Source of the DNA: Hysterangium stoloniferum
Lineage: Eukaryota; Basidiomycota; Agaricomycetes; Hysterangiales; Hysterangiaceae
Reading direction: 5' to 3'
DNA length: 64,000 bases
Assembly (NCBI GenBank): GCA_015178975.1
Contig: WHVD01000151.1
Location: 1-64,000 of the forward strand
In this document: in pieces, positions 9,736 to 21,189 of the stretch
Layout of the letters: every line of letters starts with the position of its first letter
How positions within the stretch are numbered: position 1 is the first letter of the stretch
The notes under the pieces: model-generated
Databases searched by the model: none
What the model saw: only the letters and a program-made list of their open reading frames with translations
What the model was told of the DNA's origin: nothing
Position numbers and translations under genes: made by a program

Positions 9736-10944
9736 GGGCTCTAGTTGGGGTGACCAATGATGGTAACTAAGTCAATTGGGGGGTTGACAATAGAGATTGT
9801 ACTAGTCAGGAGATCTGACTCTATAGACATAGTGGAGCTTGGCTTCAATGTATGTGCTGCACCTTGTACAAACTGTTAGGGTGCTCTGGTATTTCAAACA
9901 GAGTGGATAGTATGATAGGAGATGAAGATCAACACTTAGCTCAATTGACCAGAGGGCCAAATTACTAAGAGTTGTGAGGTAAGGGGTCACAGCTTGCCAA
10001 AGACACCTTCAAGAGTATTAAGGTAGGAATAATAGAACTTGAGAACTAAAGGGGTAATCTAAGTCAATATTTGAACTGAAGAAACTGTAGTATACATGAA
10101 AGAACTTTATACTACAGGGAGAGGGATGATCGGAGGGCTGATCAGAGAAGCTGTCACAACCATCACAGTCACATTCAACTATCTTTTGACTCATCTTCAA
10201 CTAAAACTTTGACTTGACCTTCTATTCGACATCTTTGACACCCTCGAAAATATTCAACAAACATTCAACTTGTATTTGACTTGTCTCATTTTGATGTCAT
10301 ATATGATTTCATTCTTAGGTCATAGTATAATCATAGTTTAACAAAGAAAGGCATAAAAGGACAATGAAAAGAGTGAGAGAACTCAGTCAGAAAATCTCTC
10401 CATTGTATATTAGTTGTCTGTATTATTAATCTACTCTCAATCCTATCTTTCATAATCATCAAAACCATTCAACATTATTATCTGTGAGCTTTCATGACTG
10501 GTATTAGCCTCTTACTTCATCAACAGGGCAAATCTATACTTCGTCAAACGAGGCTTCTGTATTCAGTTTAGTAGAATATACATATTACAATTATTATTTG
10601 ACTTAATTGAAGGAAATTTGATTTGTGTCAGAAGTGAGAGTAATGATGGGTCAAACAGAAGTAGGGAAAGGAGTGAGAATCCAAAACAAGACTAAATACA
10701 ATATAATAAAGTATTCTGAAAAGGTGTGAGGTGGCAAATGGGATATATACATGGAAACAGTGATGGGGGAGCAAATGGAACAGAGACAGGACAGAAGGTT
10801 AAGGTACTAAGATACAAAGAACAAATGTTAGGGGTGCCATGGGCAGTACTACTGCAAGTGGGGGTACTGATAGTAGGACAATGGCAGTTTGTGAGGCTAA
10901 AACAGCTTGCAGGGGTCCAAAATAATAGGGATCCTAACAGATTG
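9736..10944. other. Intergenic, with a decayed LTR-A-like relic
   Basis: No gene seen. Around 9830-9920 a stretch (cttggcttcaatgtat...ctgcacc...tttcaaacagagtgga) is recognisably related to the LTR of element A but heavily diverged. The rest is AT-rich with only short chance reading frames. Confidence 0.45.
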
Positions 10945-12550
10945 TGAGGGAGTGGGCATTAAGAGTCGTGCATGAAGCTTATCAGAGGGTTTCTGGAGAA
11001 AACCATGGGAAAGCTGGTAGGACTTGGCTTCAGCTTATAGGCTGCACCCTCGTGAGATCGTGTTGTCCAATTTCAAACAGGTGGACGGGAAACCCAGGGA
11101 GTCTGGGTGGAGATTGTGGGTCAAGGGGTCGTAGGTCAGAGGTTGTGGGTCGAGAGGTCGGGGAGTCGAGATAAATAAGCTGGAGGTTGAGAGATAGATG
11201 CACGGGCTCTGACTAGTGAGAGTGGTGTAATTCAAAGAGGAGTTTAGAGTGGAAAATGTACTAGATTACTGGGGAGAATATATGTAAGCTGATTTTCTGA
11301 CTGGATTGTATGTACAACATCTGCCAGACTATATAGACTGTGGAATGAATAACATACCAAATCCAGTAATAATGAAACGAAACTAGCAAAACATAAAATG
11401 GGATAAGTAAACACCAAATTTGGTGTTAGGAAGGGGATGGAACGGAGCGGAGTCCAAATCATGACAAATCATAAACCATAACAGGAAACAGAGCAGGAGC
11501 GGAGTCCAAATCGTGACAGGTCATTAGACTAAAACAGGAATGGGGCTCAGTTAGAGGGATGACGGATTTTCCGAGCGGGGTCCGGTGACTGATGCGTGGG
11601 ACAAGGTCAGACATAGACAGGATGGAGTCCAGTGACTGATACATGATGTAATGAAGTTGAATGTGGACAAGTCTGACATACGGAGTCTGGCAGGAATTCC
11701 AGTAAACTGACAATTGGTGCGTATAGGGTGTGGGTGCATATAAGTTAGTGCCCGGAGTCTGGCGGGAATTCCGGTCATAACAATAGGCTGCACCCTTGCG
11801 AGATTGTGTCTTCCAATTTCAGACAGGTGGACAGGAATCCCGGAAGTCTTGGTGGGTTGTGAGGTTGGAGGGTCAACTGCGGGATCCTGTGGAGGTCGAG
11901 GGGTCAGGCAGAGTTGAGTCGGAGGTTGAGTGATAGATGGGTCGGAGCCTGTGGGCTCCAACGAGGTAAATAGTGGTGTGTTTCAAAGAGGAGATTAGAG
12001 CGGAAAATGTACTGAGATTACTGGGGAGAATATAAGCTGATTTTCTGACTGGATTGTATGTACAACATCTGCCAGACTATATAGACTGTGGAATGTATAA
12101 CATATCAAATCCAGTAATAATGAAATCTAAACTAGTAAACATGAAACAAGATAAGTAAACATGAAACAAGATAAGTAAACATGAAACAAGATAAGTAAAC
12201 ATCAAACTTGGTGTTAGGAACAGAATGGAGTGGAGTGGAGTCCAAAATGTGACAGGTTGTTAGACCATAATGGGAATGGGGTGGGAGTGGAGTCTGAAGT
12301 GTGACAGGTCATTTGACCATAATGGGAACAGGGCTCAGTTAGAGAGCTGTTGGGTTTTGCAAGAGGAGTCTGGTGACTGGTATGTCAGCAGGTATTCCAG
12401 TGATGGATACATGAAGTAACGAAGGTAGAGCATGGACAGGTCTGATGTCCAGAGTCTGGTGGGTATTCCAGTAAACTGATAAATGGTGCATGTAGGTGTG
12501 GTTGCTTATAAGTTAGTGCCTGGAGTCTGGCAGGGTTTCTGGTTGTAACA
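10945..12550 (-). repeat. Two decayed LTR-A-family copies in tandem
   Basis: About 10945-11782 resembles the whole element A LTR (ggacttggcttcagcttataggctgc near 11020; it ends cataaca at 11782). A second copy follows directly, 11783-12550, lacking roughly its first 70 bp and ending ggttgtaaca. The second contains three direct copies of a 24-bp unit (aaacatgaaacaagataagt) at about 12133-12200. The LTRs carry many differences, so they are old. I found no internal element sequence beside them. The exact left boundary is uncertain. Confidence 0.65.
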
Positions 12551-15500
12551 GTGGGTGTAATATTTCCTTCTCTTCACACTTCTTTTCTCTGGGATATTTA
12601 ATACCTTTATTTGAATATTTTGATTAAGATATTCTCTGAATACCTTATCCTATTGTTAGTTCAAAACATCATATATGTATACTTATGGGCATACTAGGTG
12701 CTAGTTTAAGAGACTTTTTACCCTGAAATCCTGACATGCAAAATAGTGCAAGTTGAGGTTTAGGGGTTGTCTCAGCTGTTTTGGACTGCTTCAACATGCA
12801 ATTGCTCCTTAAATCACTCACTGACCTCATACATACCTGAAGGGTTGAAGCTCAAATATTCTACTCAAGCCTGCTTGTCAACTTAGATCTCTTATTACAT
12901 ATGTCACTTTACTCTATCTGCTCCTCAAGTCCATACCCTCTTTGCATCTCTCTTGAGTATAACTCACTATGAGTAACCTTCCCTAACATTTAGAGTCTGA
13001 TCTACAGTACTAGGGAAGTGAACTGCTAAGGTCAATTCCTGTTAGTATTGGAAACCCACCAGGCCCCAGATTTTACCCCATAGACACTTATCTCTCTTTT
13101 ACAGGATGACCTGTCAACTGGAATCTGACCAGGTATTCCAGGCCCTCTAGATGCTTGAAGATCCTTTCCCCCAATCCATTCCTGAGTCTGTTTAACTTGC
13201 ATACATTCATTTGTTATTGTGTTCCCTGTACTTATTCCTACTTTGTATCAACTGTTATCCTCAGTAAGGAGGTCAGCCCTGCATTGCTCTTGTTCACCCA
13301 TTCTATCTTTTTGTCTCAATGCATTACTAGTACACTAATTATTAGTTCTATATAGTCTAGGACTTTTTGTACTTACAATCCAATCATAAAATCAACTTAG
13401 CACCAACTAAGTATCTACCTATTTACCAGTTTGATACCTGCATACTTGTTCTGTTCATTTGCACTAGTATATTTCTGGAGCCCCTAGCTTCCTGAGTTTG
13501 GCTCATAGCATATTCTCAGACCCCCTGGGTTCCCTGACTCTATCACTTTGCATATTCCAGGACTCCTGTTAGGACTGGATTACCTGCCAGGACCTGGAAC
13601 CTCCATTACTCCCTTTTCATATGAATCAGCATGTGGGATCCCTTATTACTTTAGCCACTCATACTCATTAGTCACTCATACCATGTGAGATAACTCTCAT
13701 CATCAATGGTACCTTGATCTAGATGATACTGTAGTAGAGAGCTGGCCATAGATTACTACCCTATGCCCTAGTGCCTAGTGGCTATATAAGAGGTAAATTG
13801 TTGTTGTGAATATGCTACCCTAGTTATAAAATTGGATTTGTGGTAACATCTTGCCTCGACAGCCAGTCCCCTGACAGATACAAGATAATAACTCAGTATT
13901 TGCATGGTAGATGCCAAATAGCTAAGATGTACAATCTATGAGGCTTGTATTTATGCTAACTAAAGTGACTATATTCGGGGAACAAAAGAAATGTAAGAAC
14001 AAAGGAAAATAACAAGGAGGAATGGAAAGAACATGGTGGAATGCTCTGTGAGACAAAGGAACAATGCCTTGGTTCTGAGCCTGCATGAGCTTCCGGCTAT
14101 ACCCGAGGGACCAGGACATGACGCGCTTGTTATTCCAACAACTGCGCCACTGTAGAACGGTTAAAAGTGGTTTTCTCAGTAACCGATTAGTCAGTGACCT
14201 TTAGATTCCTTCCCAGGGACGGAATTTTAAAATTCAAGGATTTGCGCATATAGATTTCGCAACGCTGCCAGTCTGAAGCCGTCGTAAAAGCTTCTTCACA
14301 GAGCAGTTCTTCATCGACGATCGGTTGTTCAGGATCAATTTTACAGGACCAGTTAATGCGTTGGCTATGTAGGGTAACTTCAATTTATTACCATTTCAGA
14401 CTTGTGAGACCGTGGCGCTCGTTGCTAACAACTCGCCTCATACTTAACTGCGCTTCGGCAAACCTAGGCGGATCGAATTCTGTTAGGTTTTGGGGACGGC
14501 TTGAGGTGCGGAATGCTCTGGCAGACTACATGAAGTGTATTACGTACACATTAAGATAGAGAGCTTCTTTGTCCACTGCGCACATCATTCGGTCAGCGTT
14601 GTTATATTTCGGTCAGCTCTTTGCAAGTCTCTATCAAATTCGCTCCTCTACGATATTGTCTTCTTTTCCTACAGCCTTTTGTCATCTATTAACTTTGACC
14701 GTTATGGAACAAACTTGTCCCATTACCTTGAAAATCAGTAGCTCGCTTACAGGGTACTAATGCTACTAGCAGCTTTGGTCTTTGGTCTGCTGGACGGGAT
14801 CACAACTTCGGGTGCGCTTTCTTATTGATTGCAATTCACCACCACTCATGATCAGCTAACCGTGGATATGCCCTCGTCCTCAGATCAGCTTACTCTATGA
14901 CACAATCTTGGTGGGTCTCACTTTAACGGGATGTATACTGGCATGTCGAAATTTCATTCGAGTGACAACGACTATCAGTCAGCAACGAAGATATAGAACG
15001 AAGCATTCATGGGAGTATGCTGGGGTTGAATATACTAATTAAAGTGTTAGCGGGTTCTTCAAGTATTGTAGGAATATAATAATACTCAACTGGCGTTCCA
15101 CCTTCGGTTTCATTTTGGTCTTATTCAGGAATACCGAGGTAAGGATCTCACATATCAATCTATATACTTTGAATTTACGCCACTTCTTGTCAGTGTTTCT
15201 CCGCCCTAACAATGATCGCGCCTTATCAATATATACACATATAAGGTTTTTAGAACTTTATAGTGCTGTGTTCAGATTCGCTGAATATTGTTAACTTCTG
15301 GACATGATCTACTCAATGTTCTTATCATCGATCGTGTCCCCCTTGATCCATATGGACCGTCCAGTATTTTGCCAAATAGTGCATTCCACTGAATGCATCT
15401 ATTATTGATCATGAACTGCCTCGATTCATATGCACTATCTAGTATTTTGTGGATTACCGCTGCTCGGGATTGCACCCCACCCCACTGGGTAGTGATAGTG

Positions 15501-15574
15501 GTTTCTCATAAAAGGGAGAGTTCTACTGCCTCATTCTCACTCAACTCACATCCGTTGTCCGATTCCGTAAACCA
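12551..15574. other. Intergenic, no supported gene
   Basis: Pyrimidine-rich and AT-rich sequence with only short reading frames lacking splice context. An A-box-like stretch on the minus strand near 14115-14150 did not hold up as a tRNA. No repeat of other window sequence was seen. Confidence 0.4.
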
Positions 15575-15902
15575 ATGCATTTCTTCCTCGTGACCTCCTT
15601 AGTCTCCGCTGTTATTCTTGTACAATCTCCAACACCCACTAAAGCAGTCCCTACGAGCTGTAAGTACCGTCTCGATATAAGGTAGCTCACTAGTAGCAAT
15701 TCTAATAACTTGTGAACTTTATCTAGTCTCAGAAAGGTCTGATTGCATAGTTTTCATTATGGTGGTCATAGCTGATAATACGATAAGATCATTGTACGAC
15801 AGAGCTGCAGGTGGGTCCCCTGTGTATACCATGTCATCTGAATTATGCTCAACAAGTAAGGTGTGTCAATTAAATTCTACACATGTGCTACCAGTGTCAT
15901 GA
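15575..15902 (+). CDS. Possible small secreted protein, two exons
   Basis: Model by eye: exon 15575-15659, intron 15660-15726 (GTAAGT...TAG), exon 15727-15902, giving about 86 residues. The first 18-20 residues look like a signal peptide (MHFFLVTSLVSAVILVQS). The mature part has three cysteines and no motif that I recognise. The frame stays open across the intron. Plant-associated fungi secrete many such small proteins, but no function can be assigned. It sits just upstream of an ERT1 fragment in a region of gene debris, so it could be chance or part of a rearranged gene. No homology evidence. Confidence 0.35.
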
Positions 15903-15940
15903 AGCTAAACGGAACTTGTTCGCGCACTGGCAATTGTCAG

Positions 15941-16531
15941 GCCATCACTCATTGCTCTTCAAATGCCTTTGACGGAAGAAGACGAAGTTTTTGTTGAAAA
16001 GTGCGTTCAACGTTCACTTATTGTATGTAACATCTCACATTTTTGTGTTTTTCCTCTGACAAGTCTAAACTAGGAATTGGATAAATTGATTTCTTTTGGT
16101 GGCACACCGACCGTTGTCTGGAGACGGACGGGGGAAATATGTCTTGTCGGTTTTGAATTCACAATGCTCACGGGCTGGTCACGAGAGGAGCTTCTCGGGA
16201 AAGGCAAATATATTTATGAAGTAAGCAACACTTGGTCTGTGTTACATTAACATCTTATATATAAAACTCTCAATGTAGCTTTTTGAGAACCAATCGACGG
16301 TGGAGTATTATGAAAACTTCGCCGCTCACGCATTCGAGAACACGACGCAATCAGTGATTTCACATTGCGTGTTGCTGAAGCCGTCTGGGGCACCTGTCCC
16401 ATGTACTTTTTGTTTTTCGATCAGAAGAGATATATTTGATCTTCCAAATATAATCATTGGTGAGAAACCGTTTCATCCTGTAACGTGTTTTTAATGTTGG
16501 TAAAATAGGTCATTGGTTACCATTATTGTAA
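15941..16531 (+). pseudogene. ERT1: C-terminal PAS fragment of ERT1-like transcription factor
   Basis: Spliced by eye: 15941-16022, 16074-16220, 16279-16459 and 16509-16531, with introns of 51, 58 and 49 nt and clean GT...AG ends. The product reads through PSLIALQMPLTEEDE, a PAS core with VVWRRTGEICLVGFEF and LTGWSREELLGK, then YIYELFENQS, HAFENTTQSV and CVLLKPSGAPVPCTFCFSIR, and stops after WLPLL. I recognise this as the conserved end of ERT1/AcuK-type activators of gluconeogenesis, nuclear Zn2Cys6 factors usually 500-700 residues long. Only about 145 residues are here. The zinc cluster and middle region were not found upstream. The open frame and intact splice sites are surprising for a relic, so a short expressed protein is possible. 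Confidence 0.75.
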
Positions 16532-16581
16532 TACTGTCGACACACGTATTTCCCTACTTTACTTGGTGATCTTTACTGTGT

Positions 16582-16946
16582 ATGCTATTTCCTTCATTTG
16601 CATCTCTGCATTTTTACGGCTGTGTCACCCGCACATGTATGCTCTATAACATTCGCAATGCAATTAAATCAAAAATTGCCAATCATTTTCTTCTAAGATA
16701 AGATTATATATATAAGAGAGCGGTGTTTCCTGTTTCCTGTTTAGAAATCTATAGCTCAACTTGAGTTGTACATCCTGGGGATTACTACCTAATGGAAGTT
16801 CTCTGCGTAAGTATAAGCATGGAAGTCGCGAGGTGGAAAAAAATAAGCTAGAAGCGGGATCGCATTTTAAGCATTTTCCTCGGTACTTTTTTCCCAACTT
16901 TGTTCCGAAAATCAGATTAGACCAGATTTTTAGATTTCTCCGAATC
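16582..16946. repeat. Direct repeat, left copy (365 bp)
   Basis: Matches 20728-21077 over its whole length with scattered small differences, from atgctatttccttcatttgc to the ccgaatc end. It contains no gene. The two copies bracket the palindrome and the RdRP relic. It may be a non-coding transposon or a segmental duplication; no clear TIRs or target duplications were seen. Confidence 0.8.
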
Positions 16947-16974
16947 AAACTATACAGCAGGTCTTTAGGCGGTG

Positions 16975-17528
16975 GCGTCCGAGTCTGACTTTGAAAGATT
17001 CAATGCTCGAGCGTCTTACTCCATTCCGTTAAATGAACGCCATTGCAACTTGGCGAGCTAGTTCGCCTTTTGTTCTCTTCCACCCCCATCCTGCCACCCA
17101 AGATGCTCAATTCTGCCCTCCCCGAAGAACTACAACTCAAAGAATGCGAAGCGACTGTCAGAGTATATAATATGCTTGGCCGGGCTTCGGTATTTAAGAG
17201 AGCAAAAGATGGATAGCGCGATAAAGAGTTATAACAAGGCTACAACTCAAGATGAAGTTGTAGCCTTGTTATAACTCTTTATCGCGCTATCCATCTTTTG
17301 CTCTCTTAAATACCGAAGCCCGGCCAAGCATATTATATACTCTGACAGTCGCTTCGCATTCTTTGAGTTGTAGTTCTTCGGGGAGGGCAGAATTGAGCAT
17401 CTTGGGTGGCAGGATGGGGGTGGAAGAGAACAAAAGGCGAACTAGCTCGCCAAGTTGCAATGGCGTTCATTTAACGGAATGGAGTAAGACGCTCGAGCAT
17501 TGAATCTTTCAAAGTCAGACTCGGACGC
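16975..17528. repeat. Perfect long palindrome, 273-bp arms, 8-nt loop
   Basis: Left arm 16975-17247 and right arm 17256-17528 are exact reverse complements by eye, separated by the loop caagatga. The arms include a short open stretch (from ATG at 17103: MLNSALPEEL...). A transcript would form a near-perfect hairpin of about 270 bp, an ideal Dicer substrate. The alternative is a fold-back artefact of sequencing or assembly. Confidence 0.85.
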
Positions 17529-18132
17529 ACCTTGTACCCGCCAATAGCAGATATTTTGGGAACTGTAAGAGATAGCACATACCAACTGTCACTCCTTCTG
17601 ACTTTTATAACAGCAACAGCAGCCTCAGAAAATGCAGACTACAAAGATTCAAGCACCACCTGTGAGCCACGCCGTGTTCTTATTTACCTATGTTGCTCCT
17701 AATAGCTCGTTCCAGGTTACCCCGGCTTAGATAGCGAAAACCCTTTTATCTCACATCCTTACCATAAAAAGTACCCTCCAGCGCCTCATCAGTGCACTCT
17801 GAGTCTCACCTTTCACGTGTAAGTTTCTCTCTACCAGTCAGAGTCGATTTAAATGATAGGCCCACCATGTATCATAGGGATCTTCACAATTCTATGATGA
17901 ATTCCCTGACCCGACCGAGGAAGGTCTTATTAATATAGATAGTAAAGTGCAAGAATATGAATCTGAGACTCGTGAGTGGGGTATTGTAATGCATATAAGG
18001 TGGCAGGAATGATCTATTGAATAGCCCTTAATGACTCTCCGAGCAAATGGCGTTCCGCTGACACGACAGCGATCGAAGTAAACAACGAGGCGTGTTCCCT
18101 TGGCAAAAGAAAATTAAGTCAAATTAGCGATT
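17529..18132. other. Intergenic with an isolated open stretch
   Basis: Mostly without features. Around 17890-18011 a plus-strand open stretch reads protein-like (FYDEFPDPTEEGL...) but has no start or clear splice partners. It may be debris of the same gene as the next entries. Confidence 0.3.
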
Positions 18133-18564
18133 TTGCTATCTCTTACACGAACGCCCCACGACTTAAGCTGGGCCCACCAGCATCCCCGGAACGGAAGCCA
18201 TCGCCCAAAGGTGCCGATCTTTTATGAAGGAAAAAACCGACCGATGATCATCGCACATAGTGACAATCATCAAATATATTTTGATAAACATCTTTCATGG
18301 GGTTGTCAATGGGAAATCGTCGGGTTAACTTCCTCGGGGCGTATACAGAGCTATGAAGACATCACCTTGTCCAGTTTGAAGGATCTTCATGGAAAATCCA
18401 ACGAAGTTGGTGCTCCAATGGTGGAAAACCTTCTGTGTGCCCGAGCTCAGAGCTTCATACACCGTGAAGTCTACGAAGAGGCCCATGCAAAGGAACCTAC
18501 CTGCCAACAAGGCATGGAATTATTAATGATGATGTATACGACCATCAATCAACGTATTGGGTAG
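18133..18564 (+). CDS. Unrecognised open frame, possibly a gene fragment
   Basis: 143 residues from MLSLTRTPHD. The part after residue 25 (VPIFYEGKNRPMIIAHSDNH) has natural-looking composition, but I recognise no family. It lies on the same strand and just upstream of the RdRP relic. It might be an exon of the same broken gene, of another captured host gene, or chance. No signal peptide or membrane segment is seen. Confidence 0.3.
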   Translation: MLSLTRTPHDLSWAHQHPRNGSHRPKVPIFYEGKNRPMIIAHSDNHQIYFDKHLSWGCQWEIVGLTSSGRIQSYEDITLSSLKDLHGKSNEVGAPMVENLLCARAQSFIHREVYEEAHAKEPTCQQGMELLMMMYTTINQRIG

Positions 18565-18769
18565 AAGGATGCACGGGTAGAACTTGACAGGGAGGAAGAA
18601 CATCTCAAAGACACCCTTAGTGGTCTTGGCGGTAAAAAACGCTCCAGATGAATGGTACGGTGGGAAGATTGCTTTTATCGCCAAGCTTCGATAGAAAGAA
18701 ACCAAAAAGCCCCTGCATCACCTTGAGTTACAGCCTCCATAAATAAGTACTTCTACGTGCATCTCGCGA

Positions 18770-19540
18770 CGCTGGGAATGTTTTCGATTAATACGCATCT
18801 CTATCCCCGATTCTAAACTGTATCAGAGTAATAACGGTGAGTGCGATGATGTTCGGAAGGTAAAGAAAGTTAACTGCTTTACAGGCGTTCTCGCCTATTT
18901 CAAGAATGATTTTATAATTAATGGACGCATTTTTCGACCATTTTATGCCAAAGAGCATGCTGTGTTTCTAATCCAGCTTGATTACATCTATAAAGATGGT
19001 GTCGCGGTGCATCACCCTCCATTTGGAATGATTTCCTTTGATGAATTCCTGAAGTGGCATAATTCAATGCCACTAAGTAAAGATTAGGCAAGTGCACGTT
19101 CTTTGCATTTCTCATCACCAGATCCATCAATTCCTTTTATTGGGGGGGGAGGGAGGGCACTGACTGCTCCTTGTTTCCGTTGGGTTTCTGCACTTATACT
19201 CACACCCCCACGGTCACTCTCCAAGTGGTGTGCTCGGGTGGCGCTCGGGCTATCCAATGCTGCTCCAGGACCAGAGTTGCCACGAGAAAAACATGAAGTT
19301 CATAGACGCCAATATCTCTCTACCTAGATGTCTGCCAATTCTTCATAGATTCACTGGCTGGACAACGGGCGATTGAACATGCACACAAGCCAGAATCTAA
19401 AGATATCGTCACCGATGGTGCAGGGTTTGCTAGTTATTCGGTATTCACCGCCAGTAGATACAAATTCAAATGCCGTGCGCTATTCAATTTAGGATGTTCG
19501 GTGCCAAGGTTTGATCCAGCGCTGTTATGAGTTAACACCG
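18770..19540 (+). pseudogene. Broken RNA-dependent RNA polymerase (RNAi type)
   Basis: Pieces in the order expected for a eukaryotic RdRP (Pfam RdRP family, QDE-1/RDR). An open exon at about 18885-19087 reads FKNDFIINGRIFRPFYAKEH...VFLIQLD, then GMISFDEFLKWHN, preceded by a GT...AG intron at about 18836-18884. Next come SLSKWCARVALGLSN near 19215-19260, DIVTDGAGF near 19405, and, in another frame, a match to the conserved AIQFRMFGAK block near 19480. Frames shift and stops intervene, and the catalytic DxDGD region is not found, so the gene is dead and truncated. RdRPs make double-stranded RNA for quelling-type silencing. Confidence 0.68.
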
Positions 19541-20727
19541 TTCCTTGGTCGCCAGTAAGAGGAGGGAAACATGCAATGAAAGATATGAGATTGATCAAAA
19601 GAACCGGAGAAGCAGACCCCAAGGAATTATATAATTGAAAACGGAAAAAGAAACGAGATAAATGACACAATATAATTGCATATACATAAAGAAACAAGGA
19701 TCACTACAAGTCACGATCGGTGTTCAAGGGTCAGAGGATTCCCCTTAGCACCTTCTATTTGTGGCGGTGGGGGCTCCATAACCTACGTTGACGACAATAA
19801 ACCATTGCTCGGCATAGACCCAAGACCTCAACGCCTGATGGAATGACTGACACGAACCGATTTGCCACATCACCGCGTCAAGGTCATGGATGGGATAATG
19901 CGACCAGTGGGTAAACGTAAAGCTGTCCTCGGTAGGAGAATAGCAGCCCGTGGCCAGTTATGCGTCATGTGGTTGGCGTTGGGGATCCATTAGTCGACAA
20001 TGGGAAGGAATGGATGAGCATGGGAAGAAATGATGGCGGCATAACTGAGAAGGAGTGCGATGTGGTGATAGCATTGTGATCGTCCTATACAAAAAATCTC
20101 CTGGCTGAGGAAAACATTCAGTCTCACCTCCAACCCTTGCATCTAATCCAACCTCCCAAAACATGGCTTCGACGGCGTCTGACCGACCTAACTCAGCCCC
20201 CTCTTCGCCACCTTGGGGGGGGGGGTTCAAAGCTTTATATATTAACCTAATAAAGCAGGTGGGTAAATTTGTCGAAGCATGCAACGACACGGAAATACCT
20301 CACTGATGAACGACTGATCGTGACAGCCCTACTGATATGCTGCCTGGCTGTGCTACACCTCGGTGATTCTAGAATCGTACATGCTACCATTGCACGTTAG
20401 ACGTTTTCTCAAAAATATGAATCCAATATATGACAACACCTTTTCATCAAATACGTGATCATAGCAGCCCAACTGCTGCCATGCCTAAACTTGTCGACAG
20501 TTGGCCATCCCAGTATGACGTAGTCCTAGTCTATTTCAGACACTCAGACGCTTTTGAAAGGTATGCCAATAAAAAAATATAGTGAACCTGGATAACAAAT
20601 GTTTGATCATGACAGCACCAGGCTGTCGTCGATGGTTGGCGGGGGTGACTGCAATCCCATTTATTGCAGGGTTGCAGACCTTATGGAATTGTGATTAAAT
20701 GTGAATGAGAAAAGTCGGGAGGCAAAG
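19541..20727. other. Intergenic, no supported gene
   Basis: Contains a short G-run (near 20215) and short chance frames on both strands. Two loosely similar stretches (tgatcgtgacagccc near 20317 and tgatcatgacagcacc near 20605) suggest a decayed repeat. Nothing else was seen. Confidence 0.4.
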
Positions 20728-21077
20728 ATGCTATTTCCTTCATTTGCATCTCTGCATTTTTACGGCAACGTCACCCGCACATGTATGCTCTATAACATTT
20801 CGCAATGCAATCAAATCAAAAATTGCCAATCATTGTCTTCTAAGATACGATTATACAGAGAGCGGTATTTCCTGTTTAGAATCTATAGCTCAACTTGAGT
20901 TGTACATCCTGAGGATCACTACCTAATGGAAGTTCTCCGTGTGAGTATAAGCATGGAAGTCGCGAGTGGAAAAAAATAAGCTAGAAGTGGGATCGCATTT
21001 TAAGCATTTTCCTCGGTACTTTTTCCCACTTTGTTCCAAAGATCAGATTAGACCAGATTTTCAGATTTTTCCGAATC
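20728..21077. repeat. Direct repeat, right copy (350 bp)
   Basis: Partner of 16582-16946, same orientation, slightly shorter. The sequence beyond either end is unrelated between copies. Confidence 0.8.
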
Positions 21078-21189
21078 CAGTACGGTGTCCCAACTGTATC
21101 AGGTCTAGATTCTGACAGCAATGAGTTAAGTGCAAATGTCACCTACCAGCTTAGCATGAATTTTGAATTTTGAGTTTGACAGGTTAATC

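Noticed and set aside
14090-14160. tRNA-like A box on the minus strand (tggcgcagttgttgg, then aagcgcg)
   Set aside because: No matching B box or cloverleaf could be folded downstream on the same strand.
15575-16531. A single fused gene joining the signal-peptide exon to the ERT1 PAS exons
   Set aside because: With the visible donor sites the frames do not agree across the 15856-15940 gap, so I kept them separate.
19958-20290. 110-codon minus-strand frame
   Set aside because: Unnatural composition, no splice context, no recognisable motif.
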